Origin: Liolophura sinensis
Lineage: Eukaryota > Mollusca > Polyplacophora > Chitonida > Chitonidae
Assembly: GCF_032854445.1 (NCBI RefSeq)
Contig: NC_088301.1
Coordinates: 50,147,187 to 50,207,186, forward strand
Reading direction: 5' to 3'
DNA length: 60,000 bases
Made by a program: the position numbers and the translations under genes. The notes below the pieces were generated by a model. It made no database searches. It saw only the letters and a program-made list of their open reading frames with translations, and was not told the DNA's origin. Below are positions 1 through 12,640 of the stretch, piece after piece (within the stretch, counting starts at the first letter, position 1; each line of letters starts with the position of its first letter).

Positions 1-1761
1 GGCATACAATGTCAACATTATATGGATGCAGAAATCGTGCTGCATAATTCCCAAACCCTTTTTTCCTCAATAATTATGCCAACCATCTTGTTAGAATACA
101 CGATATAGAAGATGCAGAGCAGACATAAACGATTACCAAAAAAAAAAGCGCCTGCCATTCTGTTCTGACTAATACCTTTCTAACACTAACGCAACTTTAT
201 TGATCTCAACATACACAAGGGTCCTCAGTAGTATAATTGAGCACAACGTCAAAAGTGCAGTGGAACAAGTGTTTAGGCCTACTACATGGAAATGCCCTGG
301 CTTGTAACAATGATCACCCGTCAATTGCTGCTTGCAGAGCCTCTCCCCTTATTGGAGCTATCATACCAATTTCCTACACTGGGGAAACCGGCCTCTGGCA
401 CGTATTCAAAGGGGTGTAGTATACAGACGATCAGGTCTCCGCGCCAATGAGACTGATTGATATCAGGGTGCGCTGGAAGCTTCATTTTAGCTTGTTCTCA
501 AGGGGCATGGACAGTTACAGTAGGAACATCCATATACGTATCCAGCCAAACTCGGGTGATATATACCAAACTATAGTAAGGCATGTTTGTGCCAGACCAA
601 ACTGGCTGACTGTTATCGTTCAAAGACTGGTTCTACTCAGCATGAGTGAGTCATGGAGACGAAAACTGTAAGGCACTAAAATAAAAGTCGTCCACCTTTT
701 ATAGTTGTAATGATATCTATAACGGTTGAGTTGCAATGTTTGGGAGAGAAAAAAACATGTATGCATCTTGGATGCACTTGAAGGTTAAGCTCCAGCTCTC
801 ACCAAAACCCGGTGAGGTCACTCTGAAACCTAGTTAAGTACATATATATGCCTTAACCTGCTCTCTAACTCAAAACTGCTACCCCAAAACTTCACGCTCC
901 GAGAAAACCGCAGTGTGTGTCGCTTGCATGATTGTCTCCATATAGTGCCTCTCACCGTGTCAATAGACCGGTCAGGTCTTTCAAACTAAACTCATCACAA
1001 GGCTCAACCCACTGCCATTTGAGTGCCAAAAATCTATAAAAGTATGTTAATACAGTCTGTTTAACGGATACCAAACATAGCCTTAGCTATATACGTTAAT
1101 CGGTTGAACTGTCTTATGAATCTCTATATAGATTTATGCAGTCTATCACACATACATATAGCCCTACCTTTGCTTCGTCTTTTTCTGTAGCCTACATACA
1201 CTCCAGTACAGTGGATTCAAGAAGTAGCTTTACAGATATCAACTCTTTGTGGGTTGGCAGTTAATGGTCCGCGCCTGACCAATACTCTACTCGACAATGA
1301 GGTGAATCACTATGACGCGTCTTATACTATACACAATGGGCGTTTCACGATCGAATGATCACACCGAGTTTTTGCGGAAAATCCTCGCATCACTTCCTCC
1401 CTCCGGTTTTCTCAGCGGAGCACATCAGAGTCCATGCAGTATAGTGGTACCACACCAACCTACTTCTCTGGTGCACTGGGAAGAACGCCAGCGTCATCCA
1501 TGCGTGACGCGGTTTACGAGTACTGCGACGAACTCACCAGTTATATTCAATGTAAGGCAGAGCTTAATAGATTCTCTCTGTATTTACGTATTCATAAATC
1601 CACCCTGCTTTCGCACAGCTCCAGTGAGCGTGACCTTAGCATATGAAGTGCAGTGCTGAAGTCGATATACCTTTCGGGCAAGATATAAAGGTCGGTAAAA
1701 ACCGACAAGGAAACCAAACGTCTTTCGTGAAGGCCACCCATGTACAATTAGAATTTCACAG

Positions 1762-1766
<5 letters not shown>
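1..1766. other. 5' flank, no gene recognised
   Basis: Only short open frames (60-115 codons) with no recognisable domain. Overlapping frames at 1312-1659 and 1434-1646 compete with each other and show no codon periodicity that I can see. Nothing else is identified here. Confidence 0.6.
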
Positions 1767-1836
<70 letters not shown>

Positions 1837-1866
1837 TGTAAAGTATACACAAATATACTCTGTAAA

Positions 1867-1929
<63 letters not shown>
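1767..1929. repeat. Two (TA)n microsatellites separated by a 33-bp spacer
   Basis: Pure TA runs at 1767-1834 (68 bp) and 1868-1929 (62 bp) flank a spacer that itself contains 'gtaaagtata' twice. Open frames of Ile/Tyr repeats on both strands come from the microsatellite and are not genes. Confidence 0.97.
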
Positions 1930-1931
<2 letters not shown>

Positions 1932-2324
1932 CTCCTCTATATTTGTATTTAAGCTACAAACCTAGACCTTGTGTCGTGTAACTAAGTATGCAGTGTTGAA
2001 AAGAATCCAAAATACCTAGCTGACATCCTGACATTTCCATTGTCCGGAAGTGAAAAAAAAACCAGTGATGGTTTGAAGTGTCACCTGACCTCAGCGAATT
2101 TATTTGGCGGGGATGGGGATTCATCATTGAAAAAAAAAACATTTTTTACGTAACTAAAAGTTTCATTTTCAATATGTTTTCGTTGCTAACCGAAATCGAT
2201 AACGGGCTCATCCGAAACTGCAGTACTATGCAACATTTAGCATGTGATAGCTCTGTACGTGTTTGCGTGCATTTGAAGCTCTGAAAGTTGTCCCGCTATA
2301 AAAGGTATATGTGTGCACGCCGCG

Positions 2325-3315
2325 TGACAGATCTGCAACTTGTTTTATACAGAAAACGTGTGACAGCTCTGAAATTGTCCCATACAGTATACGTGTGAGA
2401 GCTCTGAATCCTGTCATACGTGTGAAAGCTCTGAATCCTGTCTTATACAGTATACGTGTCACAGCTCTGAATCCTGTCTTATACAGTATACGTGTCACAG
2501 CTCTGAATCCTGTCTTATACAGTATACATGTCACAGCTCTGAAACTGTCTCATACAGTATACTTCTGAGAGCTGTGAATCCTGTGCCTTATACACTATAC
2601 GTGTGACAGCTCTGAAACTTGTCTAATACAAAGTACGTGTAGCAGCTCTGAAACTTTTCTCATGCTGTAGAGTATTTATGTGACAGCTGAAGCTTGCCTT
2701 AGACAGTATAGGCCGTGTGAAATCTCTGAACCTTGTCTCAGTTAACGTGTGACCGCTCTGATACTTGTCTTATACCGATATATACGTGTGACAGCTCTGA
2801 ATCCTGTTTTATACAGTATACGTGTGACAGCTCTGAATCCTGTCTTATACAGTATACGTGTCACAGTTCTGAATCCTGTCTTATACAGTATACATGTCAC
2901 AGCTCTGAAACTGTCTCATACAGTATACTTCTGAGAGCTGTGAATCCTGTGCCTTATACACTATACGTGTGACAGCTCTGAAACTTGTCTAATACAAAGT
3001 ACGTGTAGCAGCTCTGAAACTTTTCTCATGCTGTAGAGTATTTATGTGACAGCTGAAGCTTGCCTTAGACAGTATAGGCCGTGTGAAATCTCTGAACCTT
3101 GTCTCAGTTAACGTGTGACCGCTCTGATACTTGTCTTATACCGATATATACGTGTGACAGCTCTGAATCCTGTTTTATACAGTATACGTGTGACAGCTCT
3201 GAAACTTATCTTATGCCGTATAGTATTTATGCGACAGCTCTGAAACTTAGACAGTTTCAAATATACTGGCCGTTTGAAAGCTCTGAAACTTGTACTATAC
3301 AGTGCACGTGTGAGA
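2325..3315. repeat. 36-bp minisatellite with a 366-bp higher-order duplication
   Basis: The unit is about 36 bp, 'gtgtgacagctctgaatcct' followed by 'gtcttatacagtatac'. Because 36 is divisible by 3, open frames of repeated 12-residue peptides persist on both strands. A block containing 'acttctgagagctgtgaatc' at 2561 recurs 366 bp downstream at 2927, with near-identical sequence through at least 'cgatatatacgtgtgacagc'. Units differ at scattered positions, showing an array that diverged and was then duplicated as a block. Confidence 0.93.
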
Positions 3316-6300
3316 AAACAATACCGGTACCCAGTATCCACAGATGGTGAAGAAAACTGAATGAGGTCTTTTTGCCCAAGATTTGACCACGTCACGAACT
3401 TTATAAATATACCTTCTGGACACTGACCGTCACCAGCAACACTTAATTCTTAACAGTATCTGTATGAATGACACCTACGGAGCGACCAACACGTTAAAAG
3501 CCATCGTCAAACCGACCTTTTTCTAAAAGCTTTTCATTATGTTATTTTTTGAGAGGATCATCACTCTCTTTATAACGCTGTGATGCCCGGAGGGCATTGC
3601 TTGTCAAGTATAATTATTGATATGCACTGAACCCAAGACAATGGGATCAGTATACTTATTTCATAAATAACTTCTCTGACTGTCTGTCCACGCATGAACA
3701 TATATAGTGTATTTTAATCCTTCTGTCAGTTAAGGTGATATTAGGGCGCTCAAAGGGAACCTGTCCCACTAACGACCTACGATTGTCCTCGGAAAAGAAT
3801 ACATAAACAGGACTGGCGAATGTCACCAATATATAAGCATAAGAAGTCGTTATCGCGATATGAAGGACAAATTACAGAACATATACCAATAAATAAATTG
3901 TTCTATTCAAAACATCTTGTAATTGCATGTCAGCACCAGATGTATTGATGGTCTTTTGCAATGTATGACTGACGACAGGTATTTGTAGTCACCTGTATTA
4001 TACTACAGGAGATTCGTCTTCCATAGAAAAAGGTCAATGCATTTAATAAATGTCTTGGGGATCATAATGGAAGCCTCGAAACAGGGTTTATTATTATCAA
4101 TAATAAATGTCCCTGGTTGAACTATTTGCTCCAATCGTCTTTCTCACAGCACCAATCTATCCCTGACCGATACTATAAGTTCATGCAGGTAGTTTAGAGC
4201 AATGTTCTGTGTAAAGTGGGCCACGATTACATAAAGGCCTACACCTCACAGGGCGAACGTAGTGCCAGGTAATTTCATGTGACCCCGACAAGTGGGGCAA
4301 CGTTTGTGTTCGTTGAATTCACTTTTTCAGAGGCGGTGGAGTTAGAAACAGGGGCACGTCTTCGCAGTGAGGTATGACGGATTTGTGGGTCAATATAAGG
4401 TGTGTGCCCTAACCCATATGCAGTCCTTGGAGGGATTGGAGGGATATGCCCTTGCCAGCAGTCAGCTCACGGCTATACAAATCACTGTGATCGCATTGCT
4501 CCTTCCATAGCCTGCCAAAGCACTTCCCCTGGTTTCATACACTCATAGACCTATATAGAATGACCATACCTTGGTCATTGGCCTATTGGCCAAAGGCCTT
4601 GTTATACAGGTATGTCAAAAACATCATCTCGCATCACAGGTAATTCATACAGCAACGGGTGTGGAACAAACACAACACCTCGACACACTGTCCCTATTAC
4701 ACCAAATCTCATAAGAACTAATGTGCTCATACCGACGTGTGGAAATCAGCTAAAGGATACACGTATAACTATGTACGTGGGTATGGGAATTTTACCACAC
4801 ACGCTGACTTGATAAATGTCAAATATTTAATCAGAAACACAGCATTAACCAGTTTGCGTTATCAGGACAGAATCTAGCCATGGTGATATTTTGAGGACTG
4901 GGCTGTGGTTAGTGTGCACATGTGCGTGTATATATACATGTGTCCTGAAAATTGTGCGGCAGCCAACATGACATAACTTGACAATAGCAGATCGACTGGA
5001 GTCGTCACGGTATTATGACTCTGGTGAGATTAATGTGTCTGTCCAGTTGTATTGATGCACAGACGGATCTTTGTGCATGTGTTAGCGAGAACGTCTTACA
5101 CTGAATACTGCTACACGGGATACAATAGTTACGCAAATTGTCACGGCGCCCTCTATATAGGCCTACATCCGGCAAAATGGCAACAGCTATAGGGCGTTCT
5201 TTACACTGGATCTTTGTGATGGATGGGCACTGAAGAGTATAGCTTGATACCTACATGTATATAGCTGCCACCAACTGATCACTGAGTGGTAAAATTGCCA
5301 GAATATTCGAACATGTAGCTTAATGCATGAAAATCCTTCCTATTTCGTACGCGCCATTGAAAACAGATTGTCTTTTAAACGAATACCTTACATAAACCGT
5401 CAAATGATATACGCCTAGTTAAAACTTTGATAGCTCAAAAATGCGCGTAAATTTTAAAACAGGACATGCAATCGTAGACATTTCTCATCTAAGACAGAGT
5501 AGCTTTATGTTTGCATGTAGTTTGTACGACATAACCCTACACACAAACAAACAAACCATGATCTGCAACAATTATATATGGCATCAGTTATACATAACAG
5601 CTAACCGCCTATATGGGTTAGGATGTAAATTTGGCGAAAGGAAAGCAAATAGAAGGTCACATGTCTATTAGTCTATCGCAAAGCTAACCCATGCATTGAC
5701 AGCAGGCAGGTACTGTAGAAAACAACAACAACGACAGATGTCCCCAAACCATCATAATGGGTTGAATATAATAATGAGCAGGTTTTTGTTTACCCGCAAT
5801 ACATCCTCAGACCTGACTCCATGTGTATATATGCTTATTTTGTTTTGAGCCAGGTACGGTGTCTGTTGCATAATGTGCTGAAGGTGAATATATCTTTGCC
5901 GCCACGGAGAGTACCTCTACGTGCTTGGAGCTATGTGTGCGCCATATAAAAAATACAGCATTTGTGTTATGTACGTATAGGTCTAAGCAAAGTGTTACAA
6001 TGCATACCTGAGGTGAGTCACACGAAATGTTGGTTATTAATCTAGTTTTAGTTGGGACGAAAGACTGAAGGAGTTTACCTGAAACATCCTAGATGGTTTA
6101 CAATGTAAAAAAAAAATGCACTGAATACTGAATGCGTATACATTTTGAGTTAGAACTTTGCAAAGATTCTTCGCGATTTCTTCCGAGTTCCGCTTAAATG
6201 ACATATGTTAAGGCATATCAAACTGTAGGATTAGGAATGTTTGCATTGTAACACGCAGGAACTTGGAAGATCTTGTACAGCTTCCTCTATCTTGAGCCAC

Positions 6301-9300
6301 TCCACCACGAATGTGTCAGCTTCGATCAATCTTATTTGAGTATCAGTAGTTGATTTTCAAATTGTTGATGCAGGGGAAGCAAATTATGTAATCACTGGCT
6401 GTTATGAATGTAAGCTGTATAGTTTACCACTGTATAATACATCTGAATATCGCTGTAGCTGGGAGCCGCGGTTCGTGTGCTCTAATACTGTTAAATCAAT
6501 AATTGTACAAACAAACTCGCACAGCTGTTTACAGCCTACTTGCAGGGATTTGGAAAATCTTAACTATCAAACTTCTGCTTAAACGCTTATGAGAATCACA
6601 AATTTGTTAGAAAACACAATACGGTAATCATGGCAAGATTTCTGATATTTTAAGAATGATATATTACAGTAATTTTTGATTGGGCGATTTACCCAAATTG
6701 TATTATCCGTTATGTATAACGTATAACAGGGTGGAGTATAATATAGGGTATAAGCAAAGGTCCTTTGAAGCACACTTTGCTTGTAGTAAAGTAGGTGTGT
6801 GTACCCCTTCTTTGTTCTAAGGACGCCGAATGCTGAGTAAATGATGGAGTAGCGCCTTAAGGGATATATGGCTAATACTAAGACAGTTTTTATCTTCTAA
6901 CAGGAAGCTGCAGAACGAACTGCAAGCACTGAGCTTTTGTGAAGACCTATCATGAAGGCACATGTTTTTTGCTAAGGCAGATTATCAGGATTTACTGGCT
7001 ATTCGGGAAGAAGACAAAATTTGGGAGGGCTGAGAACGATGAATTCTTGAAGGAATGTCCACTAATGTAACAATTAGCGGTGAACGTTTGTCTTTTGTGT
7101 ACACGAGTTACGCGATTCCATCGAACGCCCCGATATTACTATTCGATTCTGTCTGTTAATTTTCGTTTATCGTGGCATAAACGTTGCAATGTATCAAGTC
7201 TGAATACAATCTGGAATCATAATCATGCATAGATCTGTATTTCTCGCTGAGCAAATTAGCACTTTACGTAATAAATCAAAATTTTACTTCAAGTCATATT
7301 CTGTACAGTATTATAAAACACAAAGCTTGTTATTCCGCACTAGGACATTCGCCAGTGTTGCACTGTATTTGGTTCCTATACATACCTGTAGCACACACGC
7401 CCGCATATATATTAATACCTATGTTGACATGTCCCATGTACAGGAGAAAAAAAAGGCGGGGCCATCTTGGATATATCTTGCCTATACATGGATATAACAT
7501 TCATTTTTTCTGCACAGGCTGATTTGATCTGATTTATCACTACCGAATGTCATATACAGTATTGTAACGGAATACTCTTGTCCTATCATTAAGCTTACCT
7601 GGGGATAAGGTGTGTTAACCTTCCTGCTAACGTTCCTTTCCTTCCGATAACTGGGGTGCTAAGAATGTCCTCCTAGCGGTGTGTGTGGACGCGGCCAAGA
7701 ATAGTTTGGATATCGCGTCAAGGTCTGGAGCTGGGCAGATACGAGTCTGGTCGTGAGCGTTAAAGCAAGGACACGCTGGAATGGCAGCACTCTGAACCGG
7801 CAGTACACAGAAACCTGTCAGGCAAGTATTGCGATCACCTGAATAGCACAGCGCCAGGTAAAGCTATAGTCTATTTCAGCACAATAGGCGCTAGTAAAAT
7901 CAGTCGTGTTTGGTTTCCGCTCCAATGCCCTCTTTCATAAATAACAGTGCAGTAATCTGCACCTAGTTACATGCCACAAACTACATTAAACTGTGGAAGC
8001 AAAACGAGGAAATGAGCTTAAGTTTTTCAGACAGAGGATTAATTTCAGAAATCCACCTATTTTCTTTTCCCCCTAACCGTGTTATACTTACATTGGATAC
8101 GCGAGGGAACATGGAGGAGCAATGGTTTTTATTAATGAAATAAAAAGAAAACATTGAAATATTATATTAAAAAATATTAATAGCGTTAAGGCCAGTCTAG
8201 AAGATCGCATTGCCACGTTTGTCCACGCCCAACTACCGCCCATCCAGGTACTATAAAATATCTTTCATGAAGGCTTGCGTGGGCTGGAGCTATGTGTGAC
8301 ACCCTGCTTCCATTTAATACAGGCTATTGCGAAATGTAGGTACTGCTTTCAATGACTGCAGCCTTATTCTTTTTTTTTTTAAAAACATGCCGTAAAACCC
8401 CCACACCTTCAACGTCATATCTATAAACGGCTCCAATTAACGCGTCAGAATATGAATAACGCGTGGTGAGTCCCAAGAAATGTCTCTTTAGCCGACTACA
8501 TTGCTGTAATCCATTGTACCATGACACATGGTTATTTCCCTAACACCCACCCTCCCGAATACACAAGACTATGTATCATTAATATATGTCACAACAATCT
8601 CTCCTTGTTTACAGTTTACATAGACGTGCAAATCATAATAAAATCATAACAAAATCATAACAGAGTCCATTTATATACAGCTGACATCTTATTAGCTCAA
8701 ATCACTGGGAGTTACCGTTTCCAGCACTTCTGATTGAAAAAGTAAAACTTGGTGTTTGTCTTTTAAGTGTTTAATTTGTCCGGGTTTAACAGTGCAGAAA
8801 TGCCTCGTGCACAACCAATCAGGGCTTTAGGGTTTAAAGTGTGTACTAAAGATTTGTGTTGGAATTTTGTAACTGGAGCGGAATTCGCACTCGTACATAA
8901 CTATTTATCTACAGCATTTAGATTCGAGCTATATATCAACATAATTGTGTACAGTCATAAATATTTTTATGGGAACAAGAAACCTATTAATATATTAATG
9001 CCAGACCGTATATATCTGCATCAAGAAAAGTCATGAATATATCGGTCTTAGCATATGACTCTTTATTTGTATATTAGGACACAGTCTCTCCTTTCTTTCC
9101 GTTTTATACACGGGCTTTCATAAAATAATGTGTATATATGATATTACCATGTTTTTGTTTTGTTTATGACACATGCAAATGTGCTGTATATCGGCTTATT
9201 AGCAAGTACATCATTCGATAATCCAAAAACAAACTAACCAGCTGATGAGCTAATAGTAACTGTGAAAGAGCCAATGAATCAGCTAGAAACTGTGGAACAA

Positions 9301-9400
9301 ACATTTCAAATAGTATAGTCAAATGAAAAGCGTATTGGTTGAGAAAAATAAAGATTACGTAAGCTCAGATTACAGAGAACGAAAAGTTAGTGGTAATAGT
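3316..9400. other. AT-rich non-coding stretch, no gene recognised
   Basis: I see no exon with flanking splice sites and recognisable protein, no tRNA and no clear element. Open frames (for example 5441-5671, 7225-7497, 8767-9036) are short and encode nothing familiar. Short poly(A/T) runs are common. Confidence 0.5.
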
Positions 9401-9401
9401 G

Positions 9402-9800
9402 GTCTTCAATATTTTTTCTATTTTTCTTACAAGAGAAAAAGACACATGAAAATAATTTCTGTATGGTGGGTATTTGGGACCACCTCTTTTTATATATTGT
9501 CTTTGTGTAATAATGTTATAAATGAGGATACAACACAGGATAAATAAATATATTTGCATTGGTATTTTGGCGTTTCATGTAACAAATGTTTTCAATCTAT
9601 ATTATCATCGTATTTATAGTTTTCATATGTAAATAAATATTATCATAATTCACATTAAATACAAGTATTTGGATATAAACATGCGACACATCATTATTTA
9701 GAACATTATTGTGCAAAAATGAGAGGTGGTCCCAAATACCCACCATACAAAAATATTTTAAAATAACATTTCTCTTGAAAGAAAAAATCTCCAAAAATAT
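9402..9800. repeat. Long imperfect inverted repeat (fold-back or MITE-like)
   Basis: A perfect 26-bp inverted pair lies at 9462-9487 and 9722-9747; the left copy starts 'tatggtgggtatttgggacc' and the right copy ends with its reverse complement. Similarity continues imperfectly on both sides (for example 'caagagaaa' on one arm against 'tttctcttg' on the other, and 'aataatgtt' against 'aacattatt'), giving arms of roughly 100 bp around a loop of roughly 200 bp. No transposase frame is present. It could be a foldback element, two inverted copies of a short repeat, or a transcribed hairpin. Confidence 0.8.
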
Positions 9801-10159
9801 TAAAGCCTATATTTACAAATAAGTTTCGAAGCTCTTTCATTACATCATTTTTATGATTTCTTCTCCTTCAAATAGCTATGTGATTTACTTGTGAAAATTG
9901 AGTATATTGGGTATTTAGGTGTATTGCATGCCATACTTCGGTTCCCGTGCAATCCATAAAGCCAACTAAGGGGGTTTACAACAACAACAAAATCGACAAT
10001 TTCCCATTGAGGTGTATGTAATATTAAAATAAAAAGCTTGAGCTTATTAGAATGACTGATGGTTAGTTTGACCTTACAGATGCAGAGGGGCTGACAGAAT
10101 GATTCTTAAACAGTAATTTACTGACAAAGCTATGATACCACAGGAATGCTCACGCATGC

Positions 10160-10630
10160 AGTGATGATGCAGTGGTACTTATACAGTGCTACTTACATAG
10201 TGGACTCCTACACAATGGTTCTAATACAATGATACTTACACAATGATACTTACACAGTGGTACTTACACAGTGGACTCCTACACAATGGTTCTTACACAA
10301 TGATACTTACACAGTGGTACTTACACAGTGGTTCTTACACAGTGGTTCTTACACATTGGTACTTACACAGTGGTACTTATACAGGTGTACTTACACAGTT
10401 GTACTTACACAGTCATTCTTACACACTGATTCTATTACAGTGCTACTTACACACTGATACTTACAAATGACTCCTGCACAGTGGTACTGATACAGTGATA
10501 CTTACGCAGGACAGCTACACAGTAGTTCTGATGCAGTGCTACTTACACACTTATACTTACACAGTGGACTCATACACAGTGGTTCTGGTACAGTGGTTTT
10601 GATACAGTGATACTTACACAGTGGACACAG
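10160..10630. repeat. 14-bp minisatellite array
   Basis: The unit is 'tacttacacagtgg' with single-base variants and occasional 15-bp or irregular units, about 30 copies. A few more units reappear at 11148-11220, separated by about 500 bp of non-repetitive DNA. Long open frames rich in Trp/Tyr/Leu/His/Ser here are products of the repeat. Confidence 0.93.
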
Positions 10631-11204
10631 TAGATGGTGCCTCTTGTAGTATGAGATCCTTACATAATAACGGGAAAGACGTAATCGCCCGTTACTTTTG
10701 AATCACAGTCTGTTCGGTTAAGATCTGTAACGCTAGTCATTTTCGAGTTGTATCTCATACCGCATAACTTGAGGGCTAGGGGCCGCAAAGGCAGCCATGC
10801 TCATTACATCTGCATGATGCCTTTATGAACAGTTGGAATCGAAGTGCGACTGAGATACCTTGTTTAATTGTTATTTGACCTGGAACTCATTCATGGACTA
10901 CGAATTTGAACTTTGATATGGAATTAATGCCTGGAATATCCACTGTCTGCCCGGCATCATTGAAAACTGATGACCGCTTCTCACTTGTGTGTTACCGGCT
11001 CTGTTTGCTATTTGTAAAATTTCTTACATACCTTTGTCTTTGGGAGCTAATGTTAAACGTTGTTTTGGAAATGGATCTTGCGATTATCGACTTGGAACGC
11101 CCTTTACGGACTACGAATGGTATACGAATGTCGGACATGACGCTTATATTCATACACAGTGGTTCTGATACAGTGATACTTACTCACTGATACTTGCGCA
11201 GTGT

Positions 11205-11560
11205 AGTCATACACAGTGGTTCTGCTCCGCTATGCTTCAGTGATGTGTGCACAGTAATACCTACACAATGATGAGGAAACAATCTTAGCTCCGCGGGGCT
11301 TTAGTGATGTAATGTCTACACAGTGATGATGAAACAACCTTAGCTCCGCGATGCTTCAGTGATGTCTACACAGCAATGTCTATACAATGATGATGGAACA
11401 ATCTTAGCTCCGCGATGCTTCAATGATGTCTACACAGTAATGCCTAAACACTGATGATACAACCTTAGCTCCGCGATGCTTCAGTGATGTCTACACAGTA
11501 ATGCCTTTACAATGATGCTGATACAAAACTTAGCTCTATGATGCCCAAACAGCAATGCCT
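11205..11560. repeat. Degenerate tandem repeat of about 55-64 bp
   Basis: The core 'gctccgcgatgcttcagtga' occurs near 11224, 11288, 11343, 11407 and 11468, spaced 64, 55, 64 and 61 bp. Each is followed by 'tgtctacacagtaatg' and then an 'aatgatgatg' stretch. A further isolated unit lies at about 12333-12425. The cacag core resembles the neighbouring 14-bp array, so the two may share origin. Confidence 0.88.
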
Positions 11561-12330
11561 GCACAGTGTTATGTGCACAACTGCCGTCAGCTTCTAAATT
11601 TAGCTTGCCACTGTTTACATATGCTGAGTTCAGGGCCTGCTGTCTGCCTCTGCCTTAGAATGTTCCAGAATACGCTCAGTTCGGGGCCCGTTTGTTTACA
11701 AGTGTTCAAGAATTTTCTTATTCTAGAAAATTCCACCAGTCTATATAAGACCTATGAAGGCAGGTCAAAGGAAGAGAAAGGGGAATTATTGAGAGTTTTG
11801 GATGCTTTCGCTGTGTGTTACTTTAGTAGGCCTTTTGTGCTGAATTTTGGTGTCTTTAAAGCCTCTGGCTTTGTTATGTCCTATCTCCACCGAGCACTGA
11901 ACTTGTATATTTAATTTGTGCTCTTGTGTACACAGTGCTTATTAGTACACGGACCCTGTCTGTGGAATTTTGTGTATATTTCGTCATACACTCAGTTATA
12001 CTGTGGATTTTCCCTCTTATGAATATTGCCTCTGTGCAATTTTTAAGCATTGTGGAGTGTATGCGTCCGTTTGGACTTGACACCGTTGTACATGTAAGTA
12101 CTTTAGTATTTGTATAGATACTGCTATCCTTTCTTGTTAAACTTAAGTACTTTAGTATTTGTAAGTCTTGTTATCTGTTCTTGTTAAACCTAATAAATTG
12201 TTGTAAAATAAAATCTGCTGGTTTTGGTTACTTTTTTGTGCAGCTAAACTGTCGTGTATTTCGAACAAGCCATCTCTTTATAATACAGACAGTTTGGGTC
12301 GTAACAACAGTGACGCTGATACAGCCTTTT
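11561..12330. other. No gene recognised; small two-copy duplication inside
   Basis: The open frame 11555-11914 (119 codons) has no recognisable domain and begins inside the repeat array. A 49-bp direct duplication carries 'taagtactttagtatttgta' at 12095-12114 and again at 12144-12163. Nothing else is identified. Confidence 0.5.
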
Positions 12331-12484
12331 CTCTGCAATGCTTCAGCGATGCCTACACACTTATGATGGTACAACCTTAGATCCGCGATGCTTCAGTGAT
12401 GTCCATACAGTAATGTCTACACATTATTTAATTGAATTTTATCATTTATACAATGACACGATCAACATTATCGTTCCAAGCCAA

Positions 12485-12640
12485 TAATTTAATTTAATTG
12501 ATTGGTGTTTTACGCGGCGCTTAAGAATATTTCACTTCTACGACTGCCTCCACCATTACGGTGAGAGGAAACCATACAGGGCACGGGGTAAACCCAAGAC
12601 CATCAGCAGTTTGCTAACAGTCCTTCCTAGTGAAGAGGCT
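12485..12640 (-). mobile_element. SINE relic (3' part), minus strand
   Basis: The reverse complement matches the body and tail of the full SINE at 55384-55663: 'ttgattggtgttttacg', 'aagaatatttcacttctacg', 'accattacggtgagaggaaa', preceded by an AATTT-type tail. It is diverged and lacks the tRNA-like head, so it is an old truncated copy. Confidence 0.8.

Noticed and set aside
1584-1981. Ile/Tyr-repeat open frames
   Set aside because: Translations of (TA)n; the same applies to those at 19965-20215 and 23221-23556.
2226-3395. Repeat-peptide open frames on both strands (Cys/Ser/Tyr or Arg/Val/Thr units)
   Set aside because: Direct product of the 36-bp minisatellite, whose length is a multiple of three.
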